From Vicinamibacterales bacterium (GTDB lineage: Bacteria > Acidobacteriota > Vicinamibacteria > Vicinamibacterales > JAMQPK01), in contig JAMQPK010000036.1 of the NCBI GenBank assembly GCA_023717525.1, forward strand, positions 1 through 39,136: DNA of 39,136 bases, in the 5' to 3' direction. Of this stretch, positions 1 through 8,552 are shown piece by piece (positions within the stretch are counted from its first letter, which is position 1; the number at the start of each line of letters is the position of its first letter). The notes beneath the pieces are model-generated. The model ran no database searches. It was not told the origin of the DNA and saw only the letters and a program-made list of their open reading frames with translations. The translations under genes and the position numbers were made by a program.

Positions 1-1257
1 CGCGACGGCCTCATCACGCAGTTCTCGTTGAGCCAGATTCAGGCGCAGGCGATTCTCGACATGCAGCTGCAGCGGTTGACGGGTCTCGAGCGCCAGAAAA
101 TCCTGGACGAGATGGCCGAGCTGCTGAAAACCATCGAACGGCTGCGCGCCATTCTGAACAGCGACCGTCTGCTGATGCAGACTATCGTCGGCGAACTGAA
201 GGAGGTTCAGCGGAAGTACGGCGACGATCGCCGGACCGAGATTGTCGAAGAGAGCGGAGAGCTCAGCATCGAGGATCTGATCGCCGAGGAAGACATGGCG
301 ATCACGGTCAGCAACACGGGCTACATCAAGCGGACGCCAATCACGAGTTATCGGAACCAGCGGCGCGGCGGCAAGGGGCGCATCGGCATGCGCACGCGAG
401 AGGAAGATTTCGTCAGCCATCTCTTCATCGCGTCCACCCATGCCTACATCATGATTTTCTCGGACCGCGGCCGGGCGTATTGGCTGAAGGTCCACGAAAT
501 TCCGGACGTCGGCCCGGGGGGCAAAGGCAAAGCGATAGCGAACCTGGTTTCGATGGCGCCGGACGAAAAGATTGCCTCGATGCTGGCGGTGAAAGAGTTC
601 GAAGACGGTAAGTTCATCTTGATGGGGACCCAGCGCGGTGTGGTCAAGAAGACGGAGCTCTCGGCCTTCAGCAACCCGCGGGCTGGCGGGATCATCGGCA
701 TGGGGGTGGAGGACGGCGACCGGTTGATCGTCGCGCAGATAACGGATGGGACGGGCGAGATATTTATCGGCACACGCGACGGCGTCGCCATCAGATTCCC
801 GGAAAGCGACGTCCGCCCGATGGGCAGGGCGGCCTACGGCGTCCGGGGGATCAGTCTGAGGGAGGGCGACGAAGTCGTTGTAATGGAAGTGGTTCGGCCC
901 GGAAGCACGCTCCTGACCGTGACGGAACACGGCTACGGCAAGCGCACCGAGCTCGATGAATATCGGGTGCAGAGCAGGGGCGGTGTGGGTATTATTAACA
1001 TCCAAACGAGTGAACGAAACGGGCGCGTCGTCGGAATGGCCGCCGTGCACGACGAGGATGAGTTCATGCTCATCACGCAGCAGGGCAAGATTCTGAGGAC
1101 GGTAGCCCGCGACATCCGGACGATCGGGCGCGCCACCCAGGGCGTCCGGCTGATTGAGATTGACGCAGAGGATCGAGTAGTCTCACTCGCTCGGCTTGCG
1201 GAGCGGGAAGAAGAAAACGGTGCGGGCGGCACGAACGGCACCGAAGAAACCAATTGA
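1..1257 (+). CDS. gyrA: DNA gyrase subunit A, C-terminal part (5' end outside window)
   Basis: This is the catalytic subunit of the type II topoisomerase that introduces negative supercoils into DNA in the cytoplasm. The reading frame is open from base 1 and 418 residues are visible. They start at the end of the breakage-reunion domain (the SQIQAQAILDMQLQRLTGLE stretch), continue through the coiled-coil exit gate and then the six-bladed beta-pinwheel. The GyrA box QRRGGKG lies at about residues 121-127 of the visible part. This box separates gyrase from ParC/topoisomerase IV. Degenerate pinwheel repeats follow. The C-terminus is a short acidic, Gly/Asn/Thr-rich tail. The stop at 1255-1257 lies 26 bp before the next start, so the lipoprotein gene may be cotranscribed. 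Family identification is secure. Confidence 0.97.
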   Translation, partial: RDGLITQFSLSQIQAQAILDMQLQRLTGLERQKILDEMAELLKTIERLRAILNSDRLLMQTIVGELKEVQRKYGDDRRTEIVEESGELSIEDLIAEEDMAITVSNTGYIKRTPITSYRNQRRGGKGRIGMRTREEDFVSHLFIASTHAYIMIFSDRGRAYWLKVHEIPDVGPGGKGKAIANLVSMAPDEKIASMLAVKEFEDGKFILMGTQRGVVKKTELSAFSNPRAGGIIGMGVEDGDRLIVAQITDGTGEIFIGTRDGVAIRFPESDVRPMGRAAYGVRGISLREGDEVVVMEVVRPGSTLLTVTEHGYGKRTELDEYRVQSRGGVGIINIQTSERNGRVVGMAAVHDEDEFMLITQQGKILRTVARDIRTIGRATQGVRLIEIDAEDRVVSLARLAEREEENGAGGTNGTEETN

Positions 1258-1283
1258 AATTTTTCGGAGAGAAGGAGGCTGGT

Positions 1284-2012
1284 ATGTTTCGGCCCAAGGT
1301 CAAAAGCGTGTACATGCTGGCGCCTATGTTGACGGTCGCCATTCTGGCGAGCGGGTGTTCGACACCCCCAGAAGAAAATCTCGTGAAGCAGTTCTTCCGC
1401 GCATCGGGTCTGCGCGACAACCAGACGCTCGCGAATTTCGCGATGGTCAGTTTCGACGCGAAGACCGATGGGACGGTCGCATCCGCGAAAGTCGTGTCGG
1501 TGTCGCCGGTGCGCACCGAGCCCCTGAAAGTGCAGGAGCTGGCAAAGGCCCTGGCCGAAGCCGAGGCTGCCAACAAGACGTTCACTGATGGCAAGAAGGC
1601 GTATCAGGAAAAGAACATCGAAGCCATCGACCGTGTTCTGAAGGCGCAGTCCACCAACAAGAAGCTGTCGGGCGCGGACGGCAAGGTTCAGGCGGAGTGG
1701 GAGAAGTGGCAGTCCGACACGGCGGCAGAGGCCAAGAAGGTCTCGGCCGCGCGCGAGGCCCTCGCCAACGCCCGGCCAATTGCTGAGCTAAGCCTCACCA
1801 CCGGCAACGGTGCGACACCTGAGATTGGCGAACTGGACGGCAACATGGAGTCGAAGGACATCACGGTCGACGCCACTGTGAAGGCGCCGGACGGGTCCAC
1901 CAGCCAAAAGCAGTTGGTGATGACAGTTCAGCGCGCCGTTGTGAAGGCCGCCGCTGGCGCTGCCGGCGAACGCAACGGAAAATGGATTATCACTGGGATA
2001 AAGCCCGCGTAG
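1284..2012 (+). CDS. putative lipoprotein of unknown function, Ala/Lys/Glu-rich
   Basis: I do not recognise a named family. The 242-residue product begins with a basic N-terminus (RPKVK), a hydrophobic stretch and a lipobox-like LASGC with the cysteine at residue 25, so it is probably exported and lipidated. The middle (about residues 85-155) is rich in Ala, Lys and Glu and is probably helical or coiled coil. The C-terminal third looks like beta strands ending in WIITGIKPA. I chose ATG at 1284 because a perfect AAGGAGG (1272-1278) sits 5 bp upstream. An in-frame TTG at 1254 overlaps the gyrA stop and would bury the signal sequence. The gene is followed within 10 bp by inverted repeat A and converges on pcrA. 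Confidence 0.75.
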   Translation: MFRPKVKSVYMLAPMLTVAILASGCSTPPEENLVKQFFRASGLRDNQTLANFAMVSFDAKTDGTVASAKVVSVSPVRTEPLKVQELAKALAEAEAANKTFTDGKKAYQEKNIEAIDRVLKAQSTNKKLSGADGKVQAEWEKWQSDTAAEAKKVSAAREALANARPIAELSLTTGNGATPEIGELDGNMESKDITVDATVKAPDGSTSQKQLVMTVQRAVVKAAAGAAGERNGKWIITGIKPA

Positions 2013-2021
2013 TGAAGGCTT

Positions 2022-2094
2022 CAGGCTCTAGGCTTTGGGCTCTTGGCCACATCGGCCACGGGCCCAGAGCCTAAAGTCTAAAGTCCAGAGCCTG
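2022..2094. repeat. inverted repeat A with heptameric tandem units (RGGCTYT type)
   Basis: The left arm starts at 2022 and the right arm is 2061-2094, around a short GGCC-containing centre. Each arm is a run of degenerate 7-bp units of the form RGGCTYT, complemented as ARAGYCY on the right. The arms have unequal unit numbers, so pairing is imperfect with one unit bulged. The element starts 9 bp after the lipoprotein stop and ends 4 bp before the pcrA stop, filling a convergent gap. It may act as a bidirectional hairpin terminator, although there is no T-tract. It shares its unit with element B on the other side of pcrA. Confidence 0.85.
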
Positions 2095-2098
2095 CCCG

Positions 2099-4384
2099 CT
2101 ACACCATCTCCAGCTTCGCGTACTTCGCCCGCAGCGTCTTCGGCCCTACAGAAAACCTTACGACCAGCTTCACGTCGTCCGCCAGTTCTTCCACGCTGAG
2201 GATCGTGCCCACGCCGAACTGCGGATGGCGAACCTTCGCGCCCAGACGCAGTCCGAGCAGCGACGACTGATCTTCATCTTCGTAGGCAAACGTCGAGGCT
2301 TCGCGCTCGCGCGTGCGGGTTCGCCCGCCTCGTCCGTAAGGATTCCCGTATGCACTCGCCCGCCCGAAGTCCGATCGGAACGAGCTTTGATAGTTGCCGT
2401 AGCCGCCGGCAGGGAACAGCGGCTCGACCCGTTCAACCAGCTCCGGCGGCACCTCGTCCATGAACCGTGATGGCTCCATCGACTGATACTCGCCGAAAAC
2501 GCGGCGCCGGGCCGCGCCTGTGAGTACGAGCTGAGTTCGCGCGCGCGTCATGCCGACGTAGCAGAGGCGTCGCTCTTCGTCGAGCTCGTCTTCTTCGTCG
2601 AAGGCGCGCGAGTGGGGAAACACCCCTTCCTCGAGACCCGCCATGATGACAGTGGGAAACTCGAGACCCTTGGCCGCATGCAGCGTCATCAACCAGATCT
2701 GCGCATCCTTGGTGCCCTGTTCTTCATCGACCTCAGACAACAGAGACAATTTGTCGGTGAAGCCGCCGAGCGAGGCTTCCGGCTCTCGCCCTTCGTACTC
2801 GCGCGCGGCCGAGACGAGTTCCATGAGGTTGTCGAGGCGGTTCTGCGAGTCCTCGCTTTTGTCGTCGCGGAGATCCTGCAGGTAACCCGACTGATCGAGC
2901 AGCTTTCCGAGGGCAATCGAGAGGAGTTCGCGCCGCGCGACGTCCTGCAGACCGACGATGAGATCGCGAAACGTCTTCAGCGATGCGGCGGCCCGCGGCG
3001 TCACGAGCCGGTCGTCGATCGCCAGCGAGAGCTTCGTCCAGAGCGACCGTGGTGCGGGCATGGCGATGCCGCTGGCGGCCAGGAGCGGAGGCGCTTCATC
3101 GGCCGAGATGTGATCGACGGCGTCCATCACGCCCTTGCCGATGCCACGCGTGGGCACGTTGATGACGCGCCGCAGGCTGATGTCGTCGTGCGGGTTGAGC
3201 AAGAGCTTCAAGTAGGCGAGCGCGTCCTTGATTTCCTTGCGCTCGTAGAAGCGGACGCCGCCGACCACCTTGTACGCCAGGCCCGATCGCATGAGCGAGT
3301 CTTCGATGACCCGCGACTGCGCGTTGGTGCGGTACAACACTGCGACCGTGCAATCCGGCACTCCTGAAATGCTCGCGCTCGCCGTTCTCGTGATGAAGTC
3401 GGCTTCCTCGAGCTCGTCCGATCCACGGAAATATTTAATCCGGTCGCCGCCCTTGCGTTCGGTCCACAACCGCTTCTCCTTACGGTTGCGATTCATACTG
3501 ATGACCGCCGACGCTGCGTCCAGAATGATCTGTGTCGAGCGGTAATTGCGCTCGAGCTTCACGATCTTCGCTTCCGGAAAGTCCTGCTCGAAGTCGAGGA
3601 TGTTACGCAGGTCGGCGCCGCGCCATCTGTAGATTGACTGATCGGGATCGCCGACCACGGCGAGATTGCGGTGGCGCTCTGTGAGCCGCTGGACGAGGTG
3701 ATACTGCGGCCGATTCGTATCCTGATACTCGTCCACCATCACGAATCGGAAACGCTCGGCATAGCGCGCGCGAACATGCTCGGCTTTGTCGAGGAGCTCG
3801 ACGGCTTTCAGGAGCAGATCGTCGAAATCGAGCGCCCCGTTGTCTGTGAGGCCCTGGGTGTATTTCTCGTACACCTTGGCCATCTGCTCTCCGCGCTGGC
3901 TCCATCCCTGCGAGCGAAAAAAATCGACCCCTTGCATCGTGTTCTTCGCGTGACTGATCTTCGAAAGCGCCTGACGGGGGGGTAGCGCGCTATCGTCGAT
4001 TTGCAGCTCCTTCAGGATCTGCTTCATCAGGGAGACCTGATCGGACGAATCGTAGATGACGAAATCGCGCGGCAGTCCTATAGCCGTGGCCTCGCGCCTG
4101 AGCAACCGGGCGCAAAGCGCGTGGAACGTCGAAATCCACGATCCAGCCATCGATCGTCCCAGTAGCGCTTCGACGCGAGTACGCATTTCCTCCGCCGCCT
4201 TGTTGGTGAACGTGACGGCAAGAACTTCATCCGGCTGCGCGTAGCCTTCCGAGATGAGGTACGCAATACGCTGAGCGATGACGCGCGTTTTCCCAGAGCC
4301 GGCGCCCGCGAGGATGAGTAGCGCGCCGTCGATATGCAGGACGGCTTCGCGTTGTTCGGGATTAAGGCCTGTTAGTGGATCCAT
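2099..4384 (-). CDS. pcrA: ATP-dependent DNA helicase, UvrD/PcrA family (SF1A)
   Basis: This 3'-5' helicase acts in nucleotide excision repair, mismatch repair and removal of stalled RNA polymerase. The 761-residue product has all SF1A motifs: Walker A AGAGSGKT at 26-33, TFTNKAA (motif Ia), DEYQDT at 218-223 (motif II), GDPDQSIYRWRGA (motif III), ERNYRST (motif IV), LMTLHAAKGLEFP (motif V) and YVGMTRAR (motif VI). A Gly/Arg/Tyr-rich linker leads to a C-terminal module (LGAKVRHPQFGVGTI...) typical of PcrA/UvrD, known to contact RNA polymerase. I chose the ATG at 4384, giving MDPLTGLNPEQREAV. The frame stays open to 4435, but that extension would be encoded by inverted repeat B. The choice of pcrA rather than uvrD is by domain layout only. 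Confidence 0.96.
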   Translation of the reverse strand: MDPLTGLNPEQREAVLHIDGALLILAGAGSGKTRVIAQRIAYLISEGYAQPDEVLAVTFTNKAAEEMRTRVEALLGRSMAGSWISTFHALCARLLRREATAIGLPRDFVIYDSSDQVSLMKQILKELQIDDSALPPRQALSKISHAKNTMQGVDFFRSQGWSQRGEQMAKVYEKYTQGLTDNGALDFDDLLLKAVELLDKAEHVRARYAERFRFVMVDEYQDTNRPQYHLVQRLTERHRNLAVVGDPDQSIYRWRGADLRNILDFEQDFPEAKIVKLERNYRSTQIILDAASAVISMNRNRKEKRLWTERKGGDRIKYFRGSDELEEADFITRTASASISGVPDCTVAVLYRTNAQSRVIEDSLMRSGLAYKVVGGVRFYERKEIKDALAYLKLLLNPHDDISLRRVINVPTRGIGKGVMDAVDHISADEAPPLLAASGIAMPAPRSLWTKLSLAIDDRLVTPRAAASLKTFRDLIVGLQDVARRELLSIALGKLLDQSGYLQDLRDDKSEDSQNRLDNLMELVSAAREYEGREPEASLGGFTDKLSLLSEVDEEQGTKDAQIWLMTLHAAKGLEFPTVIMAGLEEGVFPHSRAFDEEDELDEERRLCYVGMTRARTQLVLTGAARRRVFGEYQSMEPSRFMDEVPPELVERVEPLFPAGGYGNYQSSFRSDFGRASAYGNPYGRGGRTRTREREASTFAYEDEDQSSLLGLRLGAKVRHPQFGVGTILSVEELADDVKLVVRFSVGPKTLRAKYAKLEMV

Positions 4385-4386
4385 GT

Positions 4387-4461
4387 GGGCTTTGGACTCT
4401 GGGCTTTGGGCTTTCGGCCAGACATTCAGGCCCAAAGCCTAAAGCCCAAAGCCAAGAGCCC
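4387..4461. repeat. inverted repeat B with heptameric tandem units (RGGCTYT type)
   Basis: The left arm begins at 4387 and the right arm ends at 4461, around a short centre (AGACATTCA). Both arms consist of four degenerate 7-bp units, GGGCTTT-like on the left and AAAGCCC-like on the right, followed by GGCC. The element abuts the glmS stop codon (4462-4464 on the minus strand) directly and ends 2 bp before the pcrA start codon. It therefore fills the whole gap between two same-strand genes. The unit is the same as in element A, so one family of units brackets pcrA. Confidence 0.88.
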
Positions 4462-6306
4462 TTATTCTACAGTCACCGACTTCGCGAGATTCCGCGGCTG
4501 ATCGACGTCGCAGCCCCGGCGAACTGCGATGTGGTACGCGAGCAGTTGCAACGGCAGTACCATCGCAACCGGCGAGAGGAGCTCGGGAACGCGCGGGAGT
4601 GAAATAATCGAGTCTGTTGCAGGATCCAGAATGCTTTGCAGCGTGTTGTTGCCATCTGTCGTCAGGGCGATGACCGACCCGCCCCGCGCTTTCACTTCCT
4701 GAATATTGCCAAGCATCTTCTCGAACACGTGATCAGAAGGTGCAATGGTCACGACTGGCATCTCGGCGTCGATCAGCGCAATGGGTCCGTGCTTCATCTC
4801 GCCGGCGGGATACCCCTCGGCGTGAATGTAGGAAATTTCCTTCAGTTTGAGGGCGCCTTCCAGCGCGATGGGGTAGTTGATCCCTCGGCCAAGGTAGAGG
4901 AAGTCCGACCTGTTGAAATATTTCCCGGCTACCTCTTCCATGACCCCGGAGGCTTTCAGCGCCTCCTCCATCTGTTTCGGAAGGTGCAATAGCCCGGCGA
5001 TGTGAGCTTTCGCGTCAGACTCTGACAGGGTTCCCTTTATCTGGCCGAGGTAGAGCGCGAGAATGTTCAGGGCGACGAGTTGCGAGCTGAACGCCTTGGT
5101 GGAGGCGACACCAATCTCGGGCCCTGCGTGCGTGTAGACGGTGCCTTCCGCTTCTCGCGTGGCCATGCTGCCGACGACGTTACAGATCGCAAGGCTTCTC
5201 GCGCCTTTCTTTCGCGCCTCTCGCAGCGCGGCGAGCGTATCGGCCGTTTCGCCCGACTGCGTGATGATGACGACCAGCGTGTGCGGGTCGACGATGAAAT
5301 CGCGATAGCGGTATTCAGATCCGTAATCGACTTCGACCGGCACGTGGGCCAGCCGCTCGATCAGGAACTTGCCGACGAGCGCGGCGTGCCACGACGTGCC
5401 ACATGCGATCACCGCCACCTTGTTCACTTGCCGGAGGTCCTGCTCGGAGATGCCAAGTTCTTCCAGGAACACCTTCCCGGTCTCCAGCGACACGCGGCCC
5501 AGCAACGTCTCTTCGGCGGCGCGCGGCTGCTCGAAGATTTCCTTCAGCATGAAGTGGCGGTAACCCGACTTCTCGGCCATGACCGGATCCCACAGCACCC
5601 GTTGCGTGGCCTTCGACACAGGCGTTCCGGCAAAGTTGGTGAACTCGACGCCGGTCCGGGTGATGACGGCCATCTCCTCGTCGCCTAGGAAGACGACATC
5701 ACGCGTGTGACTGAGAATTGCCGGGGTGTCGGACGCGACGAAAAATTCCTTGTCGCCAAGGCCGACCACGATCGGCGGGCCGTTGCGAACGGCGATGATT
5801 TTCTCCGGGTCGTCGGTCGAGATCGCGACGAAGGCGAAGAGGCCGCGCATCTGGAGCAGAGCCCGGCGGGCGGCCCCCTCGAGCTTGTCCTTTTGCATTT
5901 CATGCTCGAGCAGATGTGCGATCACTTCAGTGTCGGTTTCGCTGACGAACACGTGGCCGAGCTTCTGCAACGCGTGTTTGATGTCGAGATAGTTCTCGAT
6001 GATGCCGTTGTGCACGACGACGATCTTGCCGCTGCAGTCCTGGTGGGGGTGCGCGTTTTCCTCGGTGGGCCGGCCGTGCGTGGCCCAGCGCGTGTGGCCT
6101 ACGCCGTAGAGGCCTTCGAGCGGGTCGGTCTGGAGGGCCGTCTCGAGGTTGGAGAGTTTGCCGGCGCTGCGCCTGCGCTCCATCTGACCGTTCCTGACGA
6201 CCGCGACGCCTGCCGAGTCGTAGCCGCGATATTCGAGGCGCCGCAACCCGTCGATCAGGATCGGAACGACTTTCTGGGGACCGACGTAGCCGATGATGCC
6301 ACACAT
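4462..6306 (-). CDS. glmS: glutamine-fructose-6-phosphate aminotransferase (isomerizing)
   Basis: The enzyme converts fructose-6-phosphate and glutamine to glucosamine-6-phosphate, the entry step to UDP-GlcNAc for peptidoglycan and lipopolysaccharide. The 614 residues match the usual length of about 610. The N-terminal glutaminase domain starts MCGIIGYVG with the nucleophile Cys2 and carries GHTRWATHG and HNGIIENY. Two SIS domains follow, with ACGTSWHA and [10 protein letters not shown]. The C-terminus [13 protein letters not shown] is the canonical end. The start is well set: AAGGA lies 8 bp upstream on the minus strand. glmU lies directly upstream on the same strand, separated by 88 bp that hold inverted repeat C, so the two steps of amino-sugar synthesis are neighbours. 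I see no glmS ribozyme in this short leader. Confidence 0.98.
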   Translation of the reverse strand: MCGIIGYVGPQKVVPILIDGLRRLEYRGYDSAGVAVVRNGQMERRRSAGKLSNLETALQTDPLEGLYGVGHTRWATHGRPTEENAHPHQDCSGKIVVVHNGIIENYLDIKHALQKLGHVFVSETDTEVIAHLLEHEMQKDKLEGAARRALLQMRGLFAFVAISTDDPEKIIAVRNGPPIVVGLGDKEFFVASDTPAILSHTRDVVFLGDEEMAVITRTGVEFTNFAGTPVSKATQRVLWDPVMAEKSGYRHFMLKEIFEQPRAAEETLLGRVSLETGKVFLEELGISEQDLRQVNKVAVIACGTSWHAALVGKFLIERLAHVPVEVDYGSEYRYRDFIVDPHTLVVIITQSGETADTLAALREARKKGARSLAICNVVGSMATREAEGTVYTHAGPEIGVASTKAFSSQLVALNILALYLGQIKGTLSESDAKAHIAGLLHLPKQMEEALKASGVMEEVAGKYFNRSDFLYLGRGINYPIALEGALKLKEISYIHAEGYPAGEMKHGPIALIDAEMPVVTIAPSDHVFEKMLGNIQEVKARGGSVIALTTDGNNTLQSILDPATDSIISLPRVPELLSPVAMVLPLQLLAYHIAVRRGCDVDQPRNLAKSVTVE

Positions 6307-6335
6307 GTAAGTGATCCTTTTGGTGCGCAGGACAA

Positions 6336-6410
6336 CCTGGGAGTGCGTGGGAGAACGTGGGGGAGCGTGGGAGTCCCACGATCCCTACGTTGTCCTACGT
6401 TTTCCCACGC
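6336..6410. repeat. inverted repeat C with decameric tandem units (CGTGGGAGAA type)
   Basis: The left part (6336-6372) is four degenerate units of about 10 bp built around CGTGGGAGAA. The right part (to 6410) is the complementary run, with units of 10, 10 and 9 bp. The architecture matches elements A, B, D, E and F, but the unit sequence and length differ. The glmU stop codon (6395-6397) lies inside the right arm, so the last residues of GlmU (RGKT) are encoded by the repeat. The element occupies most of the glmU-glmS gap. Confidence 0.85.
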
Positions 6411-7780
6411 TTCTTATCTTTCCAGCCTTCGATGTTCCGCTGCTTCCCGCCGCTGACGGCCAATGAGCCCGCCGGCACATCCTCGCGCACGGTCGTGCCA
6501 CTGCCCACGTAGGCGCGACGGCCGATGGTGACGGGCGCGACGAGCTGCGAGTCGCTCCCGATGAACGCGCCGTCCTGAATAACGGTCTGCTGTTTCTTCT
6601 CGCCGTCGTAGTTGCACGTGATCGTGCCGGCGCCGATGTTGACGTTCTCGCCGATGGTCGCGTCTCCGAGGTAGGAAAGGTGGCCGGCTTTCGTGCCGGC
6701 GCCCACGACCGATTTCTTGAGCTCGACGAAGTTGCCGATGTGCACGTTCTCGCGCAACTCGGTCTCCGGCCGGATGTGCGCAAACGGCCCGACCGTGACC
6801 CCCGGCGCCATCCGCGCGCCGTTGATCACGCACGAATTCTGAATCGTCACCCGGTCGGCCAGCACCGAGTTGATGATCCGCGTGCCCGAATGAATCTCGC
6901 ACGCGGCTCCGATCTCGGTTCGTCCCTCGAGGTGCACGCCAGGGTGAATCACCGTATCGGCGCCGACCGCGACGTCATCACCGATGTAAGTGGTTGCCGG
7001 ATCCTCGATCGTGACGCCAGCAGCCATCAGCTCTTCGTTCTTCTTCTGTCTCACGATTCTGCTCGCTTCTGCCAGCTCAGACCGGCTGTTGATGCCGCGT
7101 ATTTCATCGGGATCGTCGAGCACGACGGTTTCGACGGCGCGTTTCTGTCGCCGGTACGCCGCGACAAGATCCGTTAAATAGTACTCTCCCTGAGCGTTGG
7201 CCGCCGCCAGGCCACGAAGCGCGTCATAGAGCGGGCCAAGGGAAAACGCGAAAACGCCGCTGTTGATCTCCTTGATCTTCCGTTGGGCAGGCGAGGCGTC
7301 GCGCTCCTCGACGATCCGCGAGATCTTGCCGCGCAGCCGGACGATGCGACCGTAGCCATAGGGCTGCTCGACGAAGGCGGTCAGCACGGTGGCCGCCGCT
7401 CCGCTCCCCTCGTGTTTCTCGAGCAAGCCAGCCAAAGTGTGGCCGCGCAACAACGGTACGTCGCCAGAAAGCAACAACAGGATGCCCGTCCTCGACTCCA
7501 GAACCGATGCGGTCTGCAGGAGTGCATGACCGGTGCCCAGTTGCGGTTCCTGGGTCACGTACGACAACACTGGATGCGCCGCGAGCCCCTGCTTCAGCAA
7601 CTCCTTCATGTGACCGACAACCAGCGTCGTCGTCGTCGGCTTCAGGCCGGCAGCTGCCCGAAGGACATACTCGATCATTGGTCGCCCTGCCACGGCGTGC
7701 AGCACTTTCGGCCGCACGGATTTCATGCGCGTTCCTTTGCCCGCAGCGAGAATGACGATGTGGAGGTCGGACGACGACAT
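6395..7780 (-). CDS. glmU: bifunctional UDP-GlcNAc pyrophosphorylase / glucosamine-1-phosphate acetyltransferase
   Basis: The enzyme acetylates glucosamine-1-phosphate and then uridylylates it to UDP-GlcNAc in the cytoplasm. The 461 residues match the family (about 456). The N-terminal domain has the nucleotidyltransferase signature LAAGKGTRMKS with the following RPKVLH, and later EQPYGYGRI and EINSGVF. From about residue 250 a left-handed beta-helix of hexapeptide repeats follows. It includes GPFAHIRP, NFVELKKS, KAGHLSYLGDA and GAGTITCNYDG, which carry the acetyltransferase active site. The last residues (KKRGKT) are unusually basic and the final four are encoded inside inverted repeat C, suggesting that the repeat arose in, or rewrote, the 3' end. 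The gene lies upstream of glmS and is separated from the TPR gene by inverted repeat D. Confidence 0.97.
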   Translation of the reverse strand: MSSSDLHIVILAAGKGTRMKSVRPKVLHAVAGRPMIEYVLRAAAGLKPTTTTLVVGHMKELLKQGLAAHPVLSYVTQEPQLGTGHALLQTASVLESRTGILLLLSGDVPLLRGHTLAGLLEKHEGSGAAATVLTAFVEQPYGYGRIVRLRGKISRIVEERDASPAQRKIKEINSGVFAFSLGPLYDALRGLAAANAQGEYYLTDLVAAYRRQKRAVETVVLDDPDEIRGINSRSELAEASRIVRQKKNEELMAAGVTIEDPATTYIGDDVAVGADTVIHPGVHLEGRTEIGAACEIHSGTRIINSVLADRVTIQNSCVINGARMAPGVTVGPFAHIRPETELRENVHIGNFVELKKSVVGAGTKAGHLSYLGDATIGENVNIGAGTITCNYDGEKKQQTVIQDGAFIGSDSQLVAPVTIGRRAYVGSGTTVREDVPAGSLAVSGGKQRNIEGWKDKKRGKT

Positions 7781-7784
7781 TGGC

Positions 7785-7849
7785 GTTTACAGTTTACCGT
7801 TTACGGTTCACCGTTCTGAACGGTAAACGGTAGACGGTCAACGGTAAAC
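7785..7849. repeat. inverted repeat D with heptameric tandem units (GGTAAAC type)
   Basis: The two arms are 32 nt each (7785-7816 and 7818-7849) with a single-base centre. Each arm is four and a half degenerate 7-bp units: GTTTACC-like on the left, GGTAAAC-like on the right. Arm-to-arm differences are a few substitutions with no indels. The right arm ends on the first base of the TPR-gene stop codon (7849-7851). The left arm ends 4 bp before the glmU start codon. The element thus fills the gap between two same-strand genes. It is the cleanest example of the set. Confidence 0.92.
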
Positions 7850-8502
7850 TATCGTGATCGCCTGGCTTTGCGGCGTTCTGTCTTTGCCGGAACGGCAACA
7901 TCGAGGGCAGCTCGCACGCTGTCGTGCTGCCTGAGCGGTTCGAGGTCTGGGTCGTGGCGTGCCATCGATCGATTCTCTGGATTGAGATCGATCGCCCGAA
8001 GCAGGTGGGGCACAGCCTGCTCGTATTCGTCGCGCAGGGCAAGAACCGTGGCGAGCATGTAAAGCACGTGATCGTGGTCCGGCGATTCGCGGCTCGCCGT
8101 TCGCAGGTGCTCGAGCGCCTCGTCATAGTTGCCGGCGTTGAAGGCCAGCGTGGCCGCAAAAACCCGCTCTTCCGGCGTGTTTGGCGACAACGCCCGCGGC
8201 GCCATGTGCCGCTCGCAGACGGTCACGTAAAGCCTGACGCGCTCATGAAGTTCCTTTTCCTCGGGGTATCGAACGAGGACGGAGCGCAACACGGAAGATG
8301 CACGTGGGTAGTCGTGCTCCTGGAGGGCCGCCACCCCTTGTTCGTAGAGTGCAACGGCTTCGACGTACCGAACCCTAAGGGGAGCCTTCTCTGGTGAAGC
8401 AGGCGGCGCTTTGGGCACTGGACGACCCGCAGGACTGCGAGTCACCACGACTGCCTTAGGCCGTCCGCTGTGGCGGGTCTTTGCCCGCCGCTGCTTCGCC
8501 AT
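7849..8502 (-). CDS. tetratricopeptide-repeat protein of unknown function
   Basis: The 217-residue product has a very basic, disordered N-terminus (MAKQRRAKTRHSGRPK, then Pro/Ala/Lys-rich to about residue 45). About three TPR-like helical hairpins follow, for example ALYEQGVAALQEHDYPRA, AATLAFNAGNYDEALEHL and ATVLALRDEYEQAVPHL, the last ending in the typical AIDLNPEN. It ends in a basic tail KTERRKARRSR. TPRs are protein-interaction scaffolds, so no reaction can be assigned. I chose ATG 8502. The open frame reaches a TTG at 8556 that overlaps the rsmI stop, but that extension has no ribosome binding site. The gene lies 50 bp downstream of rsmI on the same strand and is probably cotranscribed. 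No signal peptide is seen, so it is likely cytoplasmic. Confidence 0.82.
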   Translation of the reverse strand: MAKQRRAKTRHSGRPKAVVVTRSPAGRPVPKAPPASPEKAPLRVRYVEAVALYEQGVAALQEHDYPRASSVLRSVLVRYPEEKELHERVRLYVTVCERHMAPRALSPNTPEERVFAATLAFNAGNYDEALEHLRTASRESPDHDHVLYMLATVLALRDEYEQAVPHLLRAIDLNPENRSMARHDPDLEPLRQHDSVRAALDVAVPAKTERRKARRSR

Positions 8503-8552
8503 GAGTCTTGCGCTGAAAGGGCTGTTACGGTAACAAAATGCCGTTGCCCAGG

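Noticed and set aside
2612-3367. 251-codon plus-strand frame inside pcrA
   Set aside because: Antisense to helicase motifs; no homology recognised.
6307-6394. Possible glmS ribozyme before glmS
   Set aside because: The gap is only 88 bp and is mostly inverted repeat C; no ribozyme core was recognised.
7785-7849. Simple rho-independent terminator reading of the inverted repeats
   Set aside because: No T-tract follows the stems and the internal heptad repetition is not needed for a terminator; kept as repeats with a possible terminator role.
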